Shown here one piece after another: positions 9,242-18,372 of a stretch of DNA of 64,000 bases. Under the pieces are notes generated by a model. That model did no database searches. It was not told where the DNA came from and worked only from the letters and a program-made list of their open reading frames with translations. This DNA comes from Bryobacterales bacterium (GTDB lineage Bacteria; Acidobacteriota; Terriglobia; Bryobacterales; UBA6623). The first letter of the stretch is position 1. Every line of letters starts with the position of its first letter. The stretch covers positions 1 to 64,000 of the forward strand of contig JAPPMB010000114.1 of the NCBI GenBank assembly GCA_028819255.1. Reading direction: 5' to 3'. The translations under genes and the position numbers were made by a program.

Positions 9242-10251
9242 TTCTTCCTCCAGTATTCAGTTGTTGGTTTGTTCCTCCGAACACGCTGTCGTTCGCGCGG
9301 CCTGTGCCGAGAGAACCGCGTGTCGCCGCGAATCTTACCACTTTCCAATTATGGGAAACGGAATCGCTCGTACGATTTTCGGAATTTATGGCGAAAACCG
9401 CTCTCGACCGGAGGGATCCGGGGATGTTCCCGGTGACCAGGCGCTGGTCCGCAGCGACGTCGGCATCGCACCGGACGCCTCAGCCGGGATGCTCACGGTG
9501 CGGCTGCGGCACTTGGCCCGGAGAGGACAGGACCTCGCTTCGACGCCTCGGCTGGAGGCGTTCAACCTGCCTAGGAGGCCGTCTCCGGGCACCGACCTCC
9601 AACTGGTCTGCGAAATCCCGCCGGACGCTCCCGGCGCGTCAGCCTTGGGTTCGACGAGCGGATCACATCAGGCGAAATGGCGAGACCTCGAGATCGATCG
9701 CTTTTCGTGATGCAGAGGCTGCGGGCTGGCCGAAGTCGATATGCGCACCGGTCGTCGTGCAGGACTCCTCGCTGGGTAGGCATGCCGCCGTTCCTGCAGT
9801 GTCAGTCAACTGGGCGGAGGATCCCGCTGCTTCTGGCCAGTTCTGCGCCTGTCCTTCGAGTATCGGTGCCTGCGTGTCCAGAGGGGAGAGCCATCCGGTC
9901 CGATGCCGAGCGCGTTCACGCGGATGCAGGTGGCGCCCCTGCGAGAAGGCCGCGTACCTTGTGAGGGGCACGTGAGCACTCTCGGAAACGCTGTACGGTG
10001 TCAGGTTGAGCGCTTCTCCGTGGCCCGGCGTGTTCACGTCATTGACGATACCGGCGTCTTGCTCTCGCACCGCATGATCCTGAAGGAGCCCCGCATTGGC
10101 GGGAACGGCACCCGAATCTTCACCGCCTCGGATGGGCGGCAGCCCGCCGGATGGGCGGAATCAAATCGGCGGCAGCCGTGGACGTGCTCCGCTCCAAATG
10201 GGAATGCTTGCAGGAGTTGCACCGGACCGGCGCATCTGGCCTAATAAGGCC
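9242..10251. other. 1-kb intergenic region with repeated leader
   Basis: No coding frame here looks real. From about 9970 the sequence is homologous to the stretch just upstream of the second Cache gene (about 12255-12498), so this is the duplicated leader. Copy 1 also contains a short direct repeat of CGGATGGGCGG (10129-10139 and 10148-10158) that copy 2 lacks. Confidence 0.5.
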
Positions 10252-12138
10252 ATGATGTGTACGACACGGTTATTCACGCTTATTGGATTAGTTTGCCTGA
10301 GCACCCTACCGGCTTCGGCGCACCTGTGGCGGGGCTGCGCCGACGACAGTCCCGCGGCCAGCGCTGTCAAGACGCGGGGCGACGTTCGAGCGTTCGTTGA
10401 GTGCGCCGCGCAATACTTGGAAGAGGTCGGACCCGAGGAAGCGCGGCACGCGTTCAACGAGGACGGGCCTTGGAAGCACGGTCAGATTTACGTCTTCGTG
10501 GACGGGCTCGCCAAGTCGGGATTGGAGTCGATGACGTTCGTGTATCCTCCGGACCCCGCCCGCGAAGGCCAGGTCTGGGGCGCATTTATCGACGACTTCG
10601 GGACGGACCTGTTCTACGAGGCCTACCGCATGATGCAACTGGTCGATGCGGGCTGGCTCTACTATTCGATCCTGAATCCGGCCACGGGCGTCGCGAGCCT
10701 CAAGGCTTCGTACGCGATCGAGATCGACTGGGACGGCCATCCCGCCGTGATCGGCGCGGGGATCTACGAGCCCGACTTGCCGTCGACCTGCAGGTCCGAA
10801 GAAGTCAGCGCAAACGGGCTTGGGGACAACCCGAGTCCCGAATCGCTGGCCGCAGTCGTGCGTTGCGCCGCCATGATGCTGGAGTCCGGCGGCTATTCCG
10901 CGCTGGATCAGCTCGAGCACGGCTCCAGGTGGAGCGATGGCGTGAACTATGTGTTCGTGATGGACCTGATGGGCAACCAGTTGGCGACCGGCAACCCGGT
11001 CCGGGTCAACGGGAACGCCCTGCACGAATGGCGCCGTGCCGGGAGACCGGACAGGTTCGGAGGACGGGACATGGTCAGCATGGCGGACGCCTTCGGGGAA
11101 GCCTACGTCTACTATGACGCCTACCACCCCAGGACCGGTGCGGAGCAAGGCAAGGTGGGCTTCCTGAAGCGGGTCGTGGCGAACGGAGTCCCGCTGATCG
11201 TGGGGTCGGGCTACTTCAGCCCCCGAGACCAGTCCTCGGCAAGGATGAGCTGCGCGGAGCGCCCGGTGACTGCGGGAGCGATCCGCTCCCGGGAGCAGAT
11301 TCAGGCATTCGTGCAATGCGCTGCGGAGTACGCGATGGAGCACGGCACTGCGGAGGCGCGCCGGGCGTTCAACGAGGAGGAGATCTGGAAGCACCGCGAC
11401 ATCTACGTGTTCGTGGACGAGGTCAAGCCGTCGGGAGAAGATGCGCTGAGCTACGTATTCCCTCCCGACCCGTCCCGGGAGGATTCGGTCTGGGGGGCCT
11501 CGATCGATGGCTTCGGCACGGATTACTACTTTGAGCTGCACCGCCTGCTTTCGGTCGTGGACTCGGGCTGGATCTACTATGCCTTCACGAACCCGGCCAC
11601 CGGGATCTGGCAGCCGAAGAGTTCCTACGTGATGGAGATTGACTGGGACGGCAACCGTGCGGCCATCGGCGCCGGGTTCTATTCGACGGATCTGCCGGGC
11701 ACCTGCGACCCGGCGGTCGTCAACGCGGCAAGTCTGGAGGAAGACCCGAACGATACGGCGCTGCAGGCGTTCGTGCGCTGCGCGGCGCTCGCGGTCGGGG
11801 CTTCGGGGCTCTTCGGAGGCCGGTCCTTGGAAACGGACCCGCGGTGGAACCACCACTCGATCTATCCGTTCGTGATTGACGAGGCCGACGGCACGATCCT
11901 TTTCAGCAGCAACCCGGCCAGCTTCGACGTTTCGGGGAGAGTCGAGGTGCTGTTCGACGGGCGGGACATGGTTGAAGCGACCGCGACCTTCGGGGAAGTC
12001 TTCTGGTACTACCTGTTCACGGATCCCGAGACCGGAGAACTGGAGGCCAAGACTTCCTTTGTCAAACGCGTCGTCGCGCACGGAATGCCCCTGCTCGTGG
12101 GTGCGGGATACAACCAGCCGCACCATCACGACGAATAG
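10252..12138 (+). CDS. secreted protein of four Cache-like modules, copy 1
   Basis: A 628-residue secreted protein. A Sec signal peptide (residues 1-23, PASA before HLW) would leave a mature N-terminal histidine. The rest is four modules of about 150 residues in an A-B-A-B order (roughly 35-180, 180-335, 340-485, 485-628). Each has the feel of a single Cache fold: IYVFV, a Pro/Asp turn, a helix, GWIYYAFTNPATG, then KSSYV and IGAGFY. Each starts with a VxCAA cysteine and the first three end in a cysteine, suggesting disulfides. There is no transmembrane or signalling domain, unlike most Cache receptors. The C-terminus ends in HHHDE. The start is ATG at 10252 after TAAGG (10255 is the alternative). 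The Cache assignment is pattern-based; function is unknown. Confidence 0.8.
   Translation: MMCTTRLFTLIGLVCLSTLPASAHLWRGCADDSPAASAVKTRGDVRAFVECAAQYLEEVGPEEARHAFNEDGPWKHGQIYVFVDGLAKSGLESMTFVYPPDPAREGQVWGAFIDDFGTDLFYEAYRMMQLVDAGWLYYSILNPATGVASLKASYAIEIDWDGHPAVIGAGIYEPDLPSTCRSEEVSANGLGDNPSPESLAAVVRCAAMMLESGGYSALDQLEHGSRWSDGVNYVFVMDLMGNQLATGNPVRVNGNALHEWRRAGRPDRFGGRDMVSMADAFGEAYVYYDAYHPRTGAEQGKVGFLKRVVANGVPLIVGSGYFSPRDQSSARMSCAERPVTAGAIRSREQIQAFVQCAAEYAMEHGTAEARRAFNEEEIWKHRDIYVFVDEVKPSGEDALSYVFPPDPSREDSVWGASIDGFGTDYYFELHRLLSVVDSGWIYYAFTNPATGIWQPKSSYVMEIDWDGNRAAIGAGFYSTDLPGTCDPAVVNAASLEEDPNDTALQAFVRCAALAVGASGLFGGRSLETDPRWNHHSIYPFVIDEADGTILFSSNPASFDVSGRVEVLFDGRDMVEATATFGEVFWYYLFTDPETGELEAKTSFVKRVVAHGMPLLVGAGYNQPHHHDE
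10418..11255 (+). repeat. 838-bp tract identical to 12665..13502
   Basis: Compared base by base, this tract shows no mismatch with 12665..13502, while sequence just before it (differences at 10415 and 10417) and after it (first difference at 11256) diverges by several percent. It covers most of modules 1 and 2. Confidence 0.9.
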
Positions 12139-12498
12139 CGAGATCCCGAACCGCTGCCGGTACGCTCCGGCTCCTCGCGGCGGCGGCTGAAGACTCACTC
12201 GCGGTCAACGGGGGGACCGGCCATGGGAGTGGAGAAGACATGGGGAGTGCTGCGCGAGCGCTAACGGAAACGCTGGGCGGTGCCAAGTTGGGCGCTTCCG
12301 TGTGGGCCGACGCGTTTACGGAATTGACGATGCCGCCGAGCTTTCCTCCCCATGATCCTGAATGCATCCTGCAACGGCAGGAACGGCGCCCGAATCTTCA
12401 CCGCTTCCAATCGGCGGAATCCATGGATGTCCTCCTCCCCAGAATGAGCAAGCTGGCAGGCCTTGCGCCTGTTCGATGCATTATGGCGAAATAGGGCC

Positions 12499-14385
12499 AT
12501 GACGTGTACGACACGGTTATTTTCGCTTATTGGATTATTCTGCCTGAGCACGATACCGGCTTCGGCGCACCTGTGGCGGGGCTGCGCCGACGACAGTCCC
12601 GCGGCAAGCGCCGTCAAGACGCGGGGCGACGTTCGAGCGTTCGTTGAGTGCGCCGCGCAATTCCTGGAAGAGGTCGGACCCGAGGAAGCGCGGCACGCGT
12701 TCAACGAGGACGGGCCTTGGAAGCACGGTCAGATTTACGTCTTCGTGGACGGGCTCGCCAAGTCGGGATTGGAGTCGATGACGTTCGTGTATCCTCCGGA
12801 CCCCGCCCGCGAAGGCCAGGTCTGGGGCGCATTTATCGACGACTTCGGGACGGACCTGTTCTACGAGGCCTACCGCATGATGCAACTGGTCGATGCGGGC
12901 TGGCTCTACTATTCGATCCTGAATCCGGCCACGGGCGTCGCGAGCCTCAAGGCTTCGTACGCGATCGAGATCGACTGGGACGGCCATCCCGCCGTGATCG
13001 GCGCGGGGATCTACGAGCCCGACTTGCCGTCGACCTGCAGGTCCGAAGAAGTCAGCGCAAACGGGCTTGGGGACAACCCGAGTCCCGAATCGCTGGCCGC
13101 AGTCGTGCGTTGCGCCGCCATGATGCTGGAGTCCGGCGGCTATTCCGCGCTGGATCAGCTCGAGCACGGCTCCAGGTGGAGCGATGGCGTGAACTATGTG
13201 TTCGTGATGGACCTGATGGGCAACCAGTTGGCGACCGGCAACCCGGTCCGGGTCAACGGGAACGCCCTGCACGAATGGCGCCGTGCCGGGAGACCGGACA
13301 GGTTCGGAGGACGGGACATGGTCAGCATGGCGGACGCCTTCGGGGAAGCCTACGTCTACTATGACGCCTACCACCCCAGGACCGGTGCGGAGCAAGGCAA
13401 GGTGGGCTTCCTGAAGCGGGTCGTGGCGAACGGAGTCCCGCTGATCGTGGGGTCGGGCTACTTCAGCCCCCGAGACCAGTCCTCGGCAAGGATGAGCTGC
13501 GCCGACCGCCGGGTGACTGCCGGAGCAGTCCGCTCCCGGGAGCAGATTCAGGCATTCGTGCAATGCGCTGCGGAATACGCGACGGACCACGGCACTGCGG
13601 AAGCACGCCGGGCGTTCAACGAGGAGGAGGTCTGGAAGCACCGCGACATCTACGTGTTCGTGGACGAAGTCCAGCCGTCGGGAGCGGATGCGCTGACCTA
13701 CGTATTCCCTCCGGACCCCTCCCGCGAGGGCTCGCTCTGGGGGACTTCGATCGATGGTTTCGGCACGGATTACTACTTCGAGCTGCACCGCCTGCTTTCG
13801 GTCGTGGACTCGGGCTGGATCTACTATGCCTTCACGAACCCGGCCACGGGGATTTGGCAGCCCAAGAGTTCCTACGTGATGGAGATCGACTGGAACGGCG
13901 CTCGTGCGGCCATCGGCGCCGGGTTCTATTCGACGGATCTGCCGGGCACGTGCGAACCGGGGGTCGTCAACGCGGCACATCTGGAGGAAGACCCGCACGA
14001 GACGGCGCTGCAGGCGTTCGTGCGCTGCGCTGCGCTCGCCGTCGAAGCTTCGGGGCTCTTCGGCGGCCGGTCCTTGGAAACGGACCCGCGGTGGAACCAC
14101 CACTCGATTTATCCGTTCGTGATTGACGAGGCCGACGGCACGGTCCTGTTCAGCAGCAACCCGGTCAGCTTCAGACTCTCGGGGAGACTCGAGGAGCTGT
14201 TCGACGGACGGGACATGGTCGAAGCGACCGCAACCTTCGGGGAGACGTTCTGGTACTACATGTCCACGAATCCCGAGACCGGAGAGGTCGGGGCCAAGAC
14301 TTCGTTCGTCAAACGCGTCGTCGCGCACGGAATGCCCCTGCTTGTGGGTGCGGGATTCTACCCGCCGCACCATCACGACGAATAG
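12499..14385 (+). CDS. secreted protein of four Cache-like modules, copy 2
   Basis: A 628-residue paralogue of the preceding gene with the same signal peptide, the same A-B-A-B modules and the same HHHDE C-terminus. Modules 1 and 2 are almost wholly identical to copy 1 at the nucleotide level, while modules 3 and 4 carry scattered substitutions (for example EYATDH for EYAMEH and QPSGAD for KPSGED). These changes keep the frame and the fold motifs, so both copies are under selection. The start is ATG at 12499; TAGGG lies upstream. A longer in-frame extension to 12463 is not conserved in copy 1 and was rejected. Likely periplasmic ligand binding, by analogy with Cache folds. Confidence 0.8.
   Translation: MTCTTRLFSLIGLFCLSTIPASAHLWRGCADDSPAASAVKTRGDVRAFVECAAQFLEEVGPEEARHAFNEDGPWKHGQIYVFVDGLAKSGLESMTFVYPPDPAREGQVWGAFIDDFGTDLFYEAYRMMQLVDAGWLYYSILNPATGVASLKASYAIEIDWDGHPAVIGAGIYEPDLPSTCRSEEVSANGLGDNPSPESLAAVVRCAAMMLESGGYSALDQLEHGSRWSDGVNYVFVMDLMGNQLATGNPVRVNGNALHEWRRAGRPDRFGGRDMVSMADAFGEAYVYYDAYHPRTGAEQGKVGFLKRVVANGVPLIVGSGYFSPRDQSSARMSCADRRVTAGAVRSREQIQAFVQCAAEYATDHGTAEARRAFNEEEVWKHRDIYVFVDEVQPSGADALTYVFPPDPSREGSLWGTSIDGFGTDYYFELHRLLSVVDSGWIYYAFTNPATGIWQPKSSYVMEIDWNGARAAIGAGFYSTDLPGTCEPGVVNAAHLEEDPHETALQAFVRCAALAVEASGLFGGRSLETDPRWNHHSIYPFVIDEADGTVLFSSNPVSFRLSGRLEELFDGRDMVEATATFGETFWYYMSTNPETGEVGAKTSFVKRVVAHGMPLLVGAGFYPPHHHDE
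12665..13502 (+). repeat. 838-bp tract identical to 10418..11255
   Basis: Partner of the identical tract in copy 1; boundaries are set by the first mismatch on each side. Confidence 0.9.
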
Positions 14386-14541
14386 CGCGATTCCGAACCG
14401 CCGCCGGTACCCTCCGGCTCCGCGTGACGGCTGATCGAGACTCATTTGCGGGCGCCGCGGGGATCCGCCATGGGCCCGTAGGAGGTTCGCGGGGACGGGT
14501 GGTGTCAATGCTCCGGTGAAGGCTCTCGGTCCCGCGAGGCG

Positions 14542-15504
14542 TCACGGCCCCGCCGTGTGCTTGAGGTACTGCGCTTCGAGTCCCTTGACGGCGGCGCAGA
14601 ACGTTTCGTTGACCGGTGTCGGCAGGCCGATCTCGCGTCCTAGCCGCACAACCACTCCGTTGATCACGTCGATTTCCGTCGGACGCCCCTTGAGGACGTC
14701 AACGCAGACGCTTGACCTGTTGTCCCCCGTGCCCCCTTCGCCGACCAGATCGTCCACCATGCGCCTCGTTGCGGCAGGATCAACCCGGATTCCCGAGGCT
14801 CGTGCGACCGTCGCGGCCTCGTCGATCGCCAAGTCCATCACGGCACGCAGTTCCGGAACGGCTGCGACTTCGTCGAGCGGCAGGTTGGTGAAGGCCGACG
14901 GAGCACTCAGCGCGATGTTGGTCATGAGCTTCTTCCACATGCCGGCGACGATGTCGGGGCTGGCCGCGGTCGGCAGGCCAGCCCGACTGAATGCCTCCGC
15001 AATGGCGACCGTGCGGTTCGAGATGCCCCCGCCCATTTCACCGACCCGCGTGGGCTGCTCGCTGTAGTTGCGAACGACGCCAGGGGCCTCGACGCTGGCT
15101 CCCTGTGCGGTCCAGCCCCCCACGACACGCTCTTTGCCCACGACGCGGGCAATGGCCTCCTCGTTTCCGATGCCGTTCTGAAAGCTGACCGCCACGGTTT
15201 CGTCGCCGAAGAAAGGGACCGCCGAGCGCGCGGCGTCCGTGGTGTGGTACGACTTGCAGTGGATCGAAACGATGTCGGCGACGGCAACGCTCGCGGGATC
15301 GGTCGTGGCGCGGACCGGAATCCCTCGGTCCCCTCCGAATCCGACAAGGCGCAGGCCGTGCCGGTTGATCGCCTCGACGTGCTCCTTCCAGACGTCGACG
15401 AGCGTGACATTCAGCCCGCCCTCCCTGAGGATCCCTCCGAACAGGCACCCCATGGCCCCCGCCCCCAGGATCACCACATGTTTCGGGCTCCTCAGGTCAG
15501 TCAT
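14542..15504 (-). CDS. 2-dehydropantoate 2-reductase-like protein
   Basis: A 320-residue member of the ketopantoate reductase (PanE/ApbA) family, which reduces a 2-keto acid with NADPH. The N-terminal Rossmann motif GAGAMGCLFGG follows HVVIL. QNGIGNEEAIARVVG and the later KKLMTNIALSAPSAFTNLP match the family's substrate-site landmarks. I chose ATG at 15504, which gives a normal N-terminus and overlaps the hydratase-like gene by 8 bp; the frame stays open further upstream. It is last in a three-gene minus-strand operon with a FAH/hydratase-like protein and an SDR. That setting makes a catabolic keto-acid role more likely than pantothenate synthesis. Confidence 0.85.
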   Translation of the reverse strand: MTDLRSPKHVVILGAGAMGCLFGGILREGGLNVTLVDVWKEHVEAINRHGLRLVGFGGDRGIPVRATTDPASVAVADIVSIHCKSYHTTDAARSAVPFFGDETVAVSFQNGIGNEEAIARVVGKERVVGGWTAQGASVEAPGVVRNYSEQPTRVGEMGGGISNRTVAIAEAFSRAGLPTAASPDIVAGMWKKLMTNIALSAPSAFTNLPLDEVAAVPELRAVMDLAIDEAATVARASGIRVDPAATRRMVDDLVGEGGTGDNRSSVCVDVLKGRPTEIDVINGVVVRLGREIGLPTPVNETFCAAVKGLEAQYLKHTAGP

Positions 15505-16282
15505 CGGTGTCTCGCAGGCATGCGCGGAGCTCCACGGCGCGGGCGCCCTCAAAGACCGCTGAAGCGCACGTTCCCGGCACGAGAGGCTGGGGCTCGGTGA
15601 GGGAGCCAGTCAGGATGAACGACCCTGCGGCCAGCCCGATGCCTCTGCGGCCGAGGCTGTTCAGAAGCCAGACCAGCACGTCCAGCGGGTCTCGCCGCCA
15701 GCGCCCGCGATAGGTCTGCACAGGCGGGCCGCCATCCAGACGGAGCGTGACTCCGGCGGATGTGAGGTCCGTGTCGCGCCAGCCGGGGATCTGCGGGCCA
15801 ATCACCGCACCGCCGCTGTTGCCGCTGTCCGCGATCTCGGACAGGGGGTCCGGCGGCTTCGAGAACCGGGACTGGGTGAGGTCAAACGCCGCGTGGGCCG
15901 TCACCGACGCTTTCACTTCGAGCGCATCGCAGGGCGCTCTCCTGGCGGGCAAAGGCCCTGTCGTGCGGAAGGCGAATTCAGTCTCGATGTTTGCAGACGG
16001 AAAATCGCTCGCCGGCAGCACGGCCGGACTCGAGTGGGCGCGCGGCTGGTAGACCGGACCGGAAACAGGAGCGTCGAGCTGTCTCACGGCCATGATTGCC
16101 GGCGTCGCCGCGCCGACCTTCCATCCTGCGACCGGCAGACCGAGGGCCCTGGACATCGCACCCTGCACGGCATAGGCCTCCTGCCTCGAACTCGGGCGCA
16201 ACTTGCCAAGATCAGGCAGGAGCGCGCCGGATTTCCAGGCATGTGCCAGGAGGCGCCCGGCCTGAAGCGTCCGGTCGGGCAC
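15497..16282 (-). CDS. 2-keto-4-pentenoate hydratase-like protein (FAH fold)
   Basis: A 261-residue protein of the MhpD-like branch of the fumarylacetoacetate-hydrolase fold, whose members hydrate or decarboxylate 2-keto-enoates with a divalent metal. Landmarks are GWKVGAATPA near residue 52, NIETEFAFR (acidic metal ligands), a central VIGPQIPGWR, and FILTGSLTEPQPL near the C-terminus. The start codon is GTG, abutting the TAG stop of the upstream SDR with no gap, so translation is probably coupled. With the SDR and the ketopantoate-reductase-like gene it suggests degradation of an aromatic or sugar-derived keto acid. The exact substrate is not predictable. Confidence 0.82.
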   Translation of the reverse strand: MPDRTLQAGRLLAHAWKSGALLPDLGKLRPSSRQEAYAVQGAMSRALGLPVAGWKVGAATPAIMAVRQLDAPVSGPVYQPRAHSSPAVLPASDFPSANIETEFAFRTTGPLPARRAPCDALEVKASVTAHAAFDLTQSRFSKPPDPLSEIADSGNSGGAVIGPQIPGWRDTDLTSAGVTLRLDGGPPVQTYRGRWRRDPLDVLVWLLNSLGRRGIGLAAGSFILTGSLTEPQPLVPGTCASAVFEGARAVELRACLRDTDD

Positions 16283-17071
16283 CTAGTGAAGGTCCTGCGT
16301 TGCCCCGCCATCGACGGCAATGGCGGTTCCCTGGATGTGGCGGGCGTCCGGAGAGCAAAGGAACGCTGCCAGCTTTGCGACATCCTGCGGCGAACCCAGG
16401 CGCCTCAGCCCCTGCTTTCGGACGGCTTTCGCCCTGACCTCTTCCGGCGACAGACCAAGCAGCGACGCCCGATCCGCGAAGAGCTCTTGCACGCGCCCGG
16501 TCTCGGTCAAGCCCGGATAGATCGCGTTTACGTTGACGCCGTCTCGCTTGCCACGCGCCGCGAGTCCCTTGGTGAAGTTGGCCATCGCCGCATTGACTGC
16601 GCCCCCGATCAGGAAGTTCGGATCCGGCGTTCGTGCGAATCCGCCCACGATGCTGAGGGCGGTGCCGCGGCTCTTGACCAGGTCCGGCCAGAAGAGGCGG
16701 CACAGCCGAACACATGCGTAGAACTTGAGCGCGAACCCGTCCTCCCAGACCTCGTCGGGCTGATCCAGAAAGTCGCCGCCCCTGGTGGCCCCGGCGTTGT
16801 TGACAAGAATGTCCAGCCGGCCGAACGAGGCCATCAGCGCCGAGCGGACATCGCTGCAGCCTTCCGCGGTTCTCAGATCCCGAGCGACGATCTCGATTCG
16901 TCGGCCGCTCGCCCCGGCGATGCCAAGGCGAGCCTCCTGCAGATGGGCCTCGGTCCTGGCTGCCAAGAGGCAGTCGCAGCCGTTCGATGCGAGCTCGCCT
17001 GCGATCGCGCGGCCGATGCCTCGGCTGCCGCCCGTCACGACTGCAACCTTGCCTGCGAGCATTGCCGCCAT
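16283..17071 (-). CDS. SDR-fold protein lacking catalytic Tyr and Lys
   Basis: A 262-residue short-chain dehydrogenase fold with an intact cofactor motif (TGGSRGIG, 13-20) and NNAG (91-94). At the active site the serine is S140, but 13 residues on, where Tyr should stand, is F153. The lysine four residues later is G157 (FLIGG instead of YxxxK). The C-terminal GTAIAVDGG is normal. It is either a noncatalytic or regulatory SDR or uses a different mechanism. First gene of the minus-strand operon; divergent from the PRISE-type gene. Confidence 0.85.
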   Translation of the reverse strand: MAAMLAGKVAVVTGGSRGIGRAIAGELASNGCDCLLAARTEAHLQEARLGIAGASGRRIEIVARDLRTAEGCSDVRSALMASFGRLDILVNNAGATRGGDFLDQPDEVWEDGFALKFYACVRLCRLFWPDLVKSRGTALSIVGGFARTPDPNFLIGGAVNAAMANFTKGLAARGKRDGVNVNAIYPGLTETGRVQELFADRASLLGLSPEEVRAKAVRKQGLRRLGSPQDVAKLAAFLCSPDARHIQGTAIAVDGGATQDLH

Positions 17072-17293
17072 GGCGGGAAGCCAGAGAATACCACGCCATC
17101 TGCGGAGTCTTTCTTCTGCATCCGAGCTCGTTGTGCCGGATGCCGGCGGTCGCTCGGAGCGAGCCGAGATCCGGCATGCGGATGCAAGAATCGTTCCCCT
17201 GTTGCCGTTTCACCCCTCAACGGCATACCATGCGGTTCTGTTCGCGCTCCTCGGGGTCCGCATGGACGGGCGAGCGGACGGGGAGAATCGCGC

Positions 17294-18352
17294 GTGAAGA
17301 TTGGAACTGCATTCGTTGCCGGGCCGACCGGAGCCGTAGGGACGGCCCTGGTGACCCGTCTGGCCGCCTCGGGCAGGTGGACAGTGCTCGGCGTGTCCCG
17401 CAAGAGCCCCCGGCGCCCCGTCAAAGGCGTCGCGTATCTGCAGTGCGACCTGCTGGACCCGCTGGCATGCGCGGGAGCAGTCGCCCCGCATCCGCCCGTA
17501 ACCCACATCTTCTACTGCGCCCGCGCAACCCACTCGGACCAGCCAGTGGAGAGCACGGCAGAGAACCTGCGCCTCCTGGCGAATGCGGTTGATGCCGTCG
17601 GACGGGCGTCCGGCGAGTTGCGTCACGTGCACCTCGTGCAGGGCGGCAAGTACTACGGTGTCCACCTGGGTCCGTTTCCCACACCCGCGCGCGAGGGCCG
17701 CGACCGCTGCGCCGTTCCCAACTTCAATCACGCGCAGCAGGACTTTCTGAGCGAGCGGTCCCGTAGTGCCGCCTGGAGCTGGTCCGCATGCAGACCCAAC
17801 ACTCTCCTGCATTACTCGCCGGATATCGGCCGCAACATCGTGAGCACGCTGGGGGCATACGCCGCCGTCTGCGCCCAACTGGGAAGGGCTCTTGACTTTC
17901 CCGGCCCCGCCGGGGCGTATCGGAGTCTCAAGCAGGTCACCACGCTCGACGTGCTGACCCGAACCATGGAGAAGATCGCCACGGACCCGAACTGCGCCGG
18001 CAATGCCTTCAACGTCACCAATACGGACGTCTTTCGGTGGAAGGCGGTGTGGGAACGGCTGGCCCGGACCTACGGGGTCGACACGGGAACCGTGCGTCCG
18101 AGGCTGCTTGCCGATGACATGGCCCGGAGGGGTGAGGTGTGGCGCCGGATCCGCCGACGTCATCGCTTGCGGCCGGCGGGACTGGGCGAGGTGGCGAATT
18201 GGGCCTTCGCCGACGCGACACTCGAGCGGTACTGGGACGAGATCCTGTGCCACGACCGGGCACGCCGGCACGGCCTCGACGGGCGGGACGACAGCGTCGA
18301 GCGCTTCTTCCGCATTCTTGAGACCTACCGAGAGGCACGCATCCTGCCGTAG
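17294..18352 (+). CDS. PRISE-type NAD(P)-dependent reductase (progesterone 5-beta-reductase/iridoid synthase-like)
   Basis: A 352-residue extended SDR of the PRISE family, which reduces activated C=C bonds of enones with NADPH. The N-terminal GPTGAVGTALV is the Rossmann motif. LVQGGKYYGVHLGPFPTPA matches the family's HLQTGxKHYxGP signature with the catalytic lysine. NFNHAQQDFL corresponds to NFYYxxED, with both tyrosines changed, and RPNTLLHYSP to the usual RPxxIxGxSP. GTG at 17294 is preceded by GGGAG at good spacing. A much longer open frame upstream is shadow. It precedes a CoA-transferase and an oxidoreductase on the same strand. Confidence 0.82.
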   Translation: MKIGTAFVAGPTGAVGTALVTRLAASGRWTVLGVSRKSPRRPVKGVAYLQCDLLDPLACAGAVAPHPPVTHIFYCARATHSDQPVESTAENLRLLANAVDAVGRASGELRHVHLVQGGKYYGVHLGPFPTPAREGRDRCAVPNFNHAQQDFLSERSRSAAWSWSACRPNTLLHYSPDIGRNIVSTLGAYAAVCAQLGRALDFPGPAGAYRSLKQVTTLDVLTRTMEKIATDPNCAGNAFNVTNTDVFRWKAVWERLARTYGVDTGTVRPRLLADDMARRGEVWRRIRRRHRLRPAGLGEVANWAFADATLERYWDEILCHDRARRHGLDGRDDSVERFFRILETYREARILP

Positions 18353-18372
18353 GCCGGGGATCGAGCGGACTC

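Larger units (their letters stand above)
9970..12225 (+). repeat. tandem duplication, unit 1
   Basis: First copy of a duplication of about 2.25 kb containing a leader, one Cache-protein gene and roughly 85 bp of trailer. The copies run head to tail with a gene-to-gene offset of 2,247 bp. Leader and trailer have diverged clearly, whereas the N-terminal half of the gene has not. Confidence 0.85.
12250..14470 (+). repeat. tandem duplication, unit 2
   Basis: Second copy of the leader-gene-trailer unit. The trailer resembles that after copy 1 (for example CCGAACCGCCGCCGGTAC against CCGAACCGCTGCCGGTAC). Confidence 0.85.

Noticed and set aside
9304-9975. Plus-strand frame of about 220 codons upstream of the Cache genes.
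   Set aside because: Low-complexity Arg/Ser composition, no start context, no family sense.
10306-12198. Very long open frame on the minus strand opposite the first Cache gene (similar one opposite the second).
   Set aside because: Arg/Val/His-rich shadow of a GC-rich gene; the plus strand has signal peptide and conserved modules.
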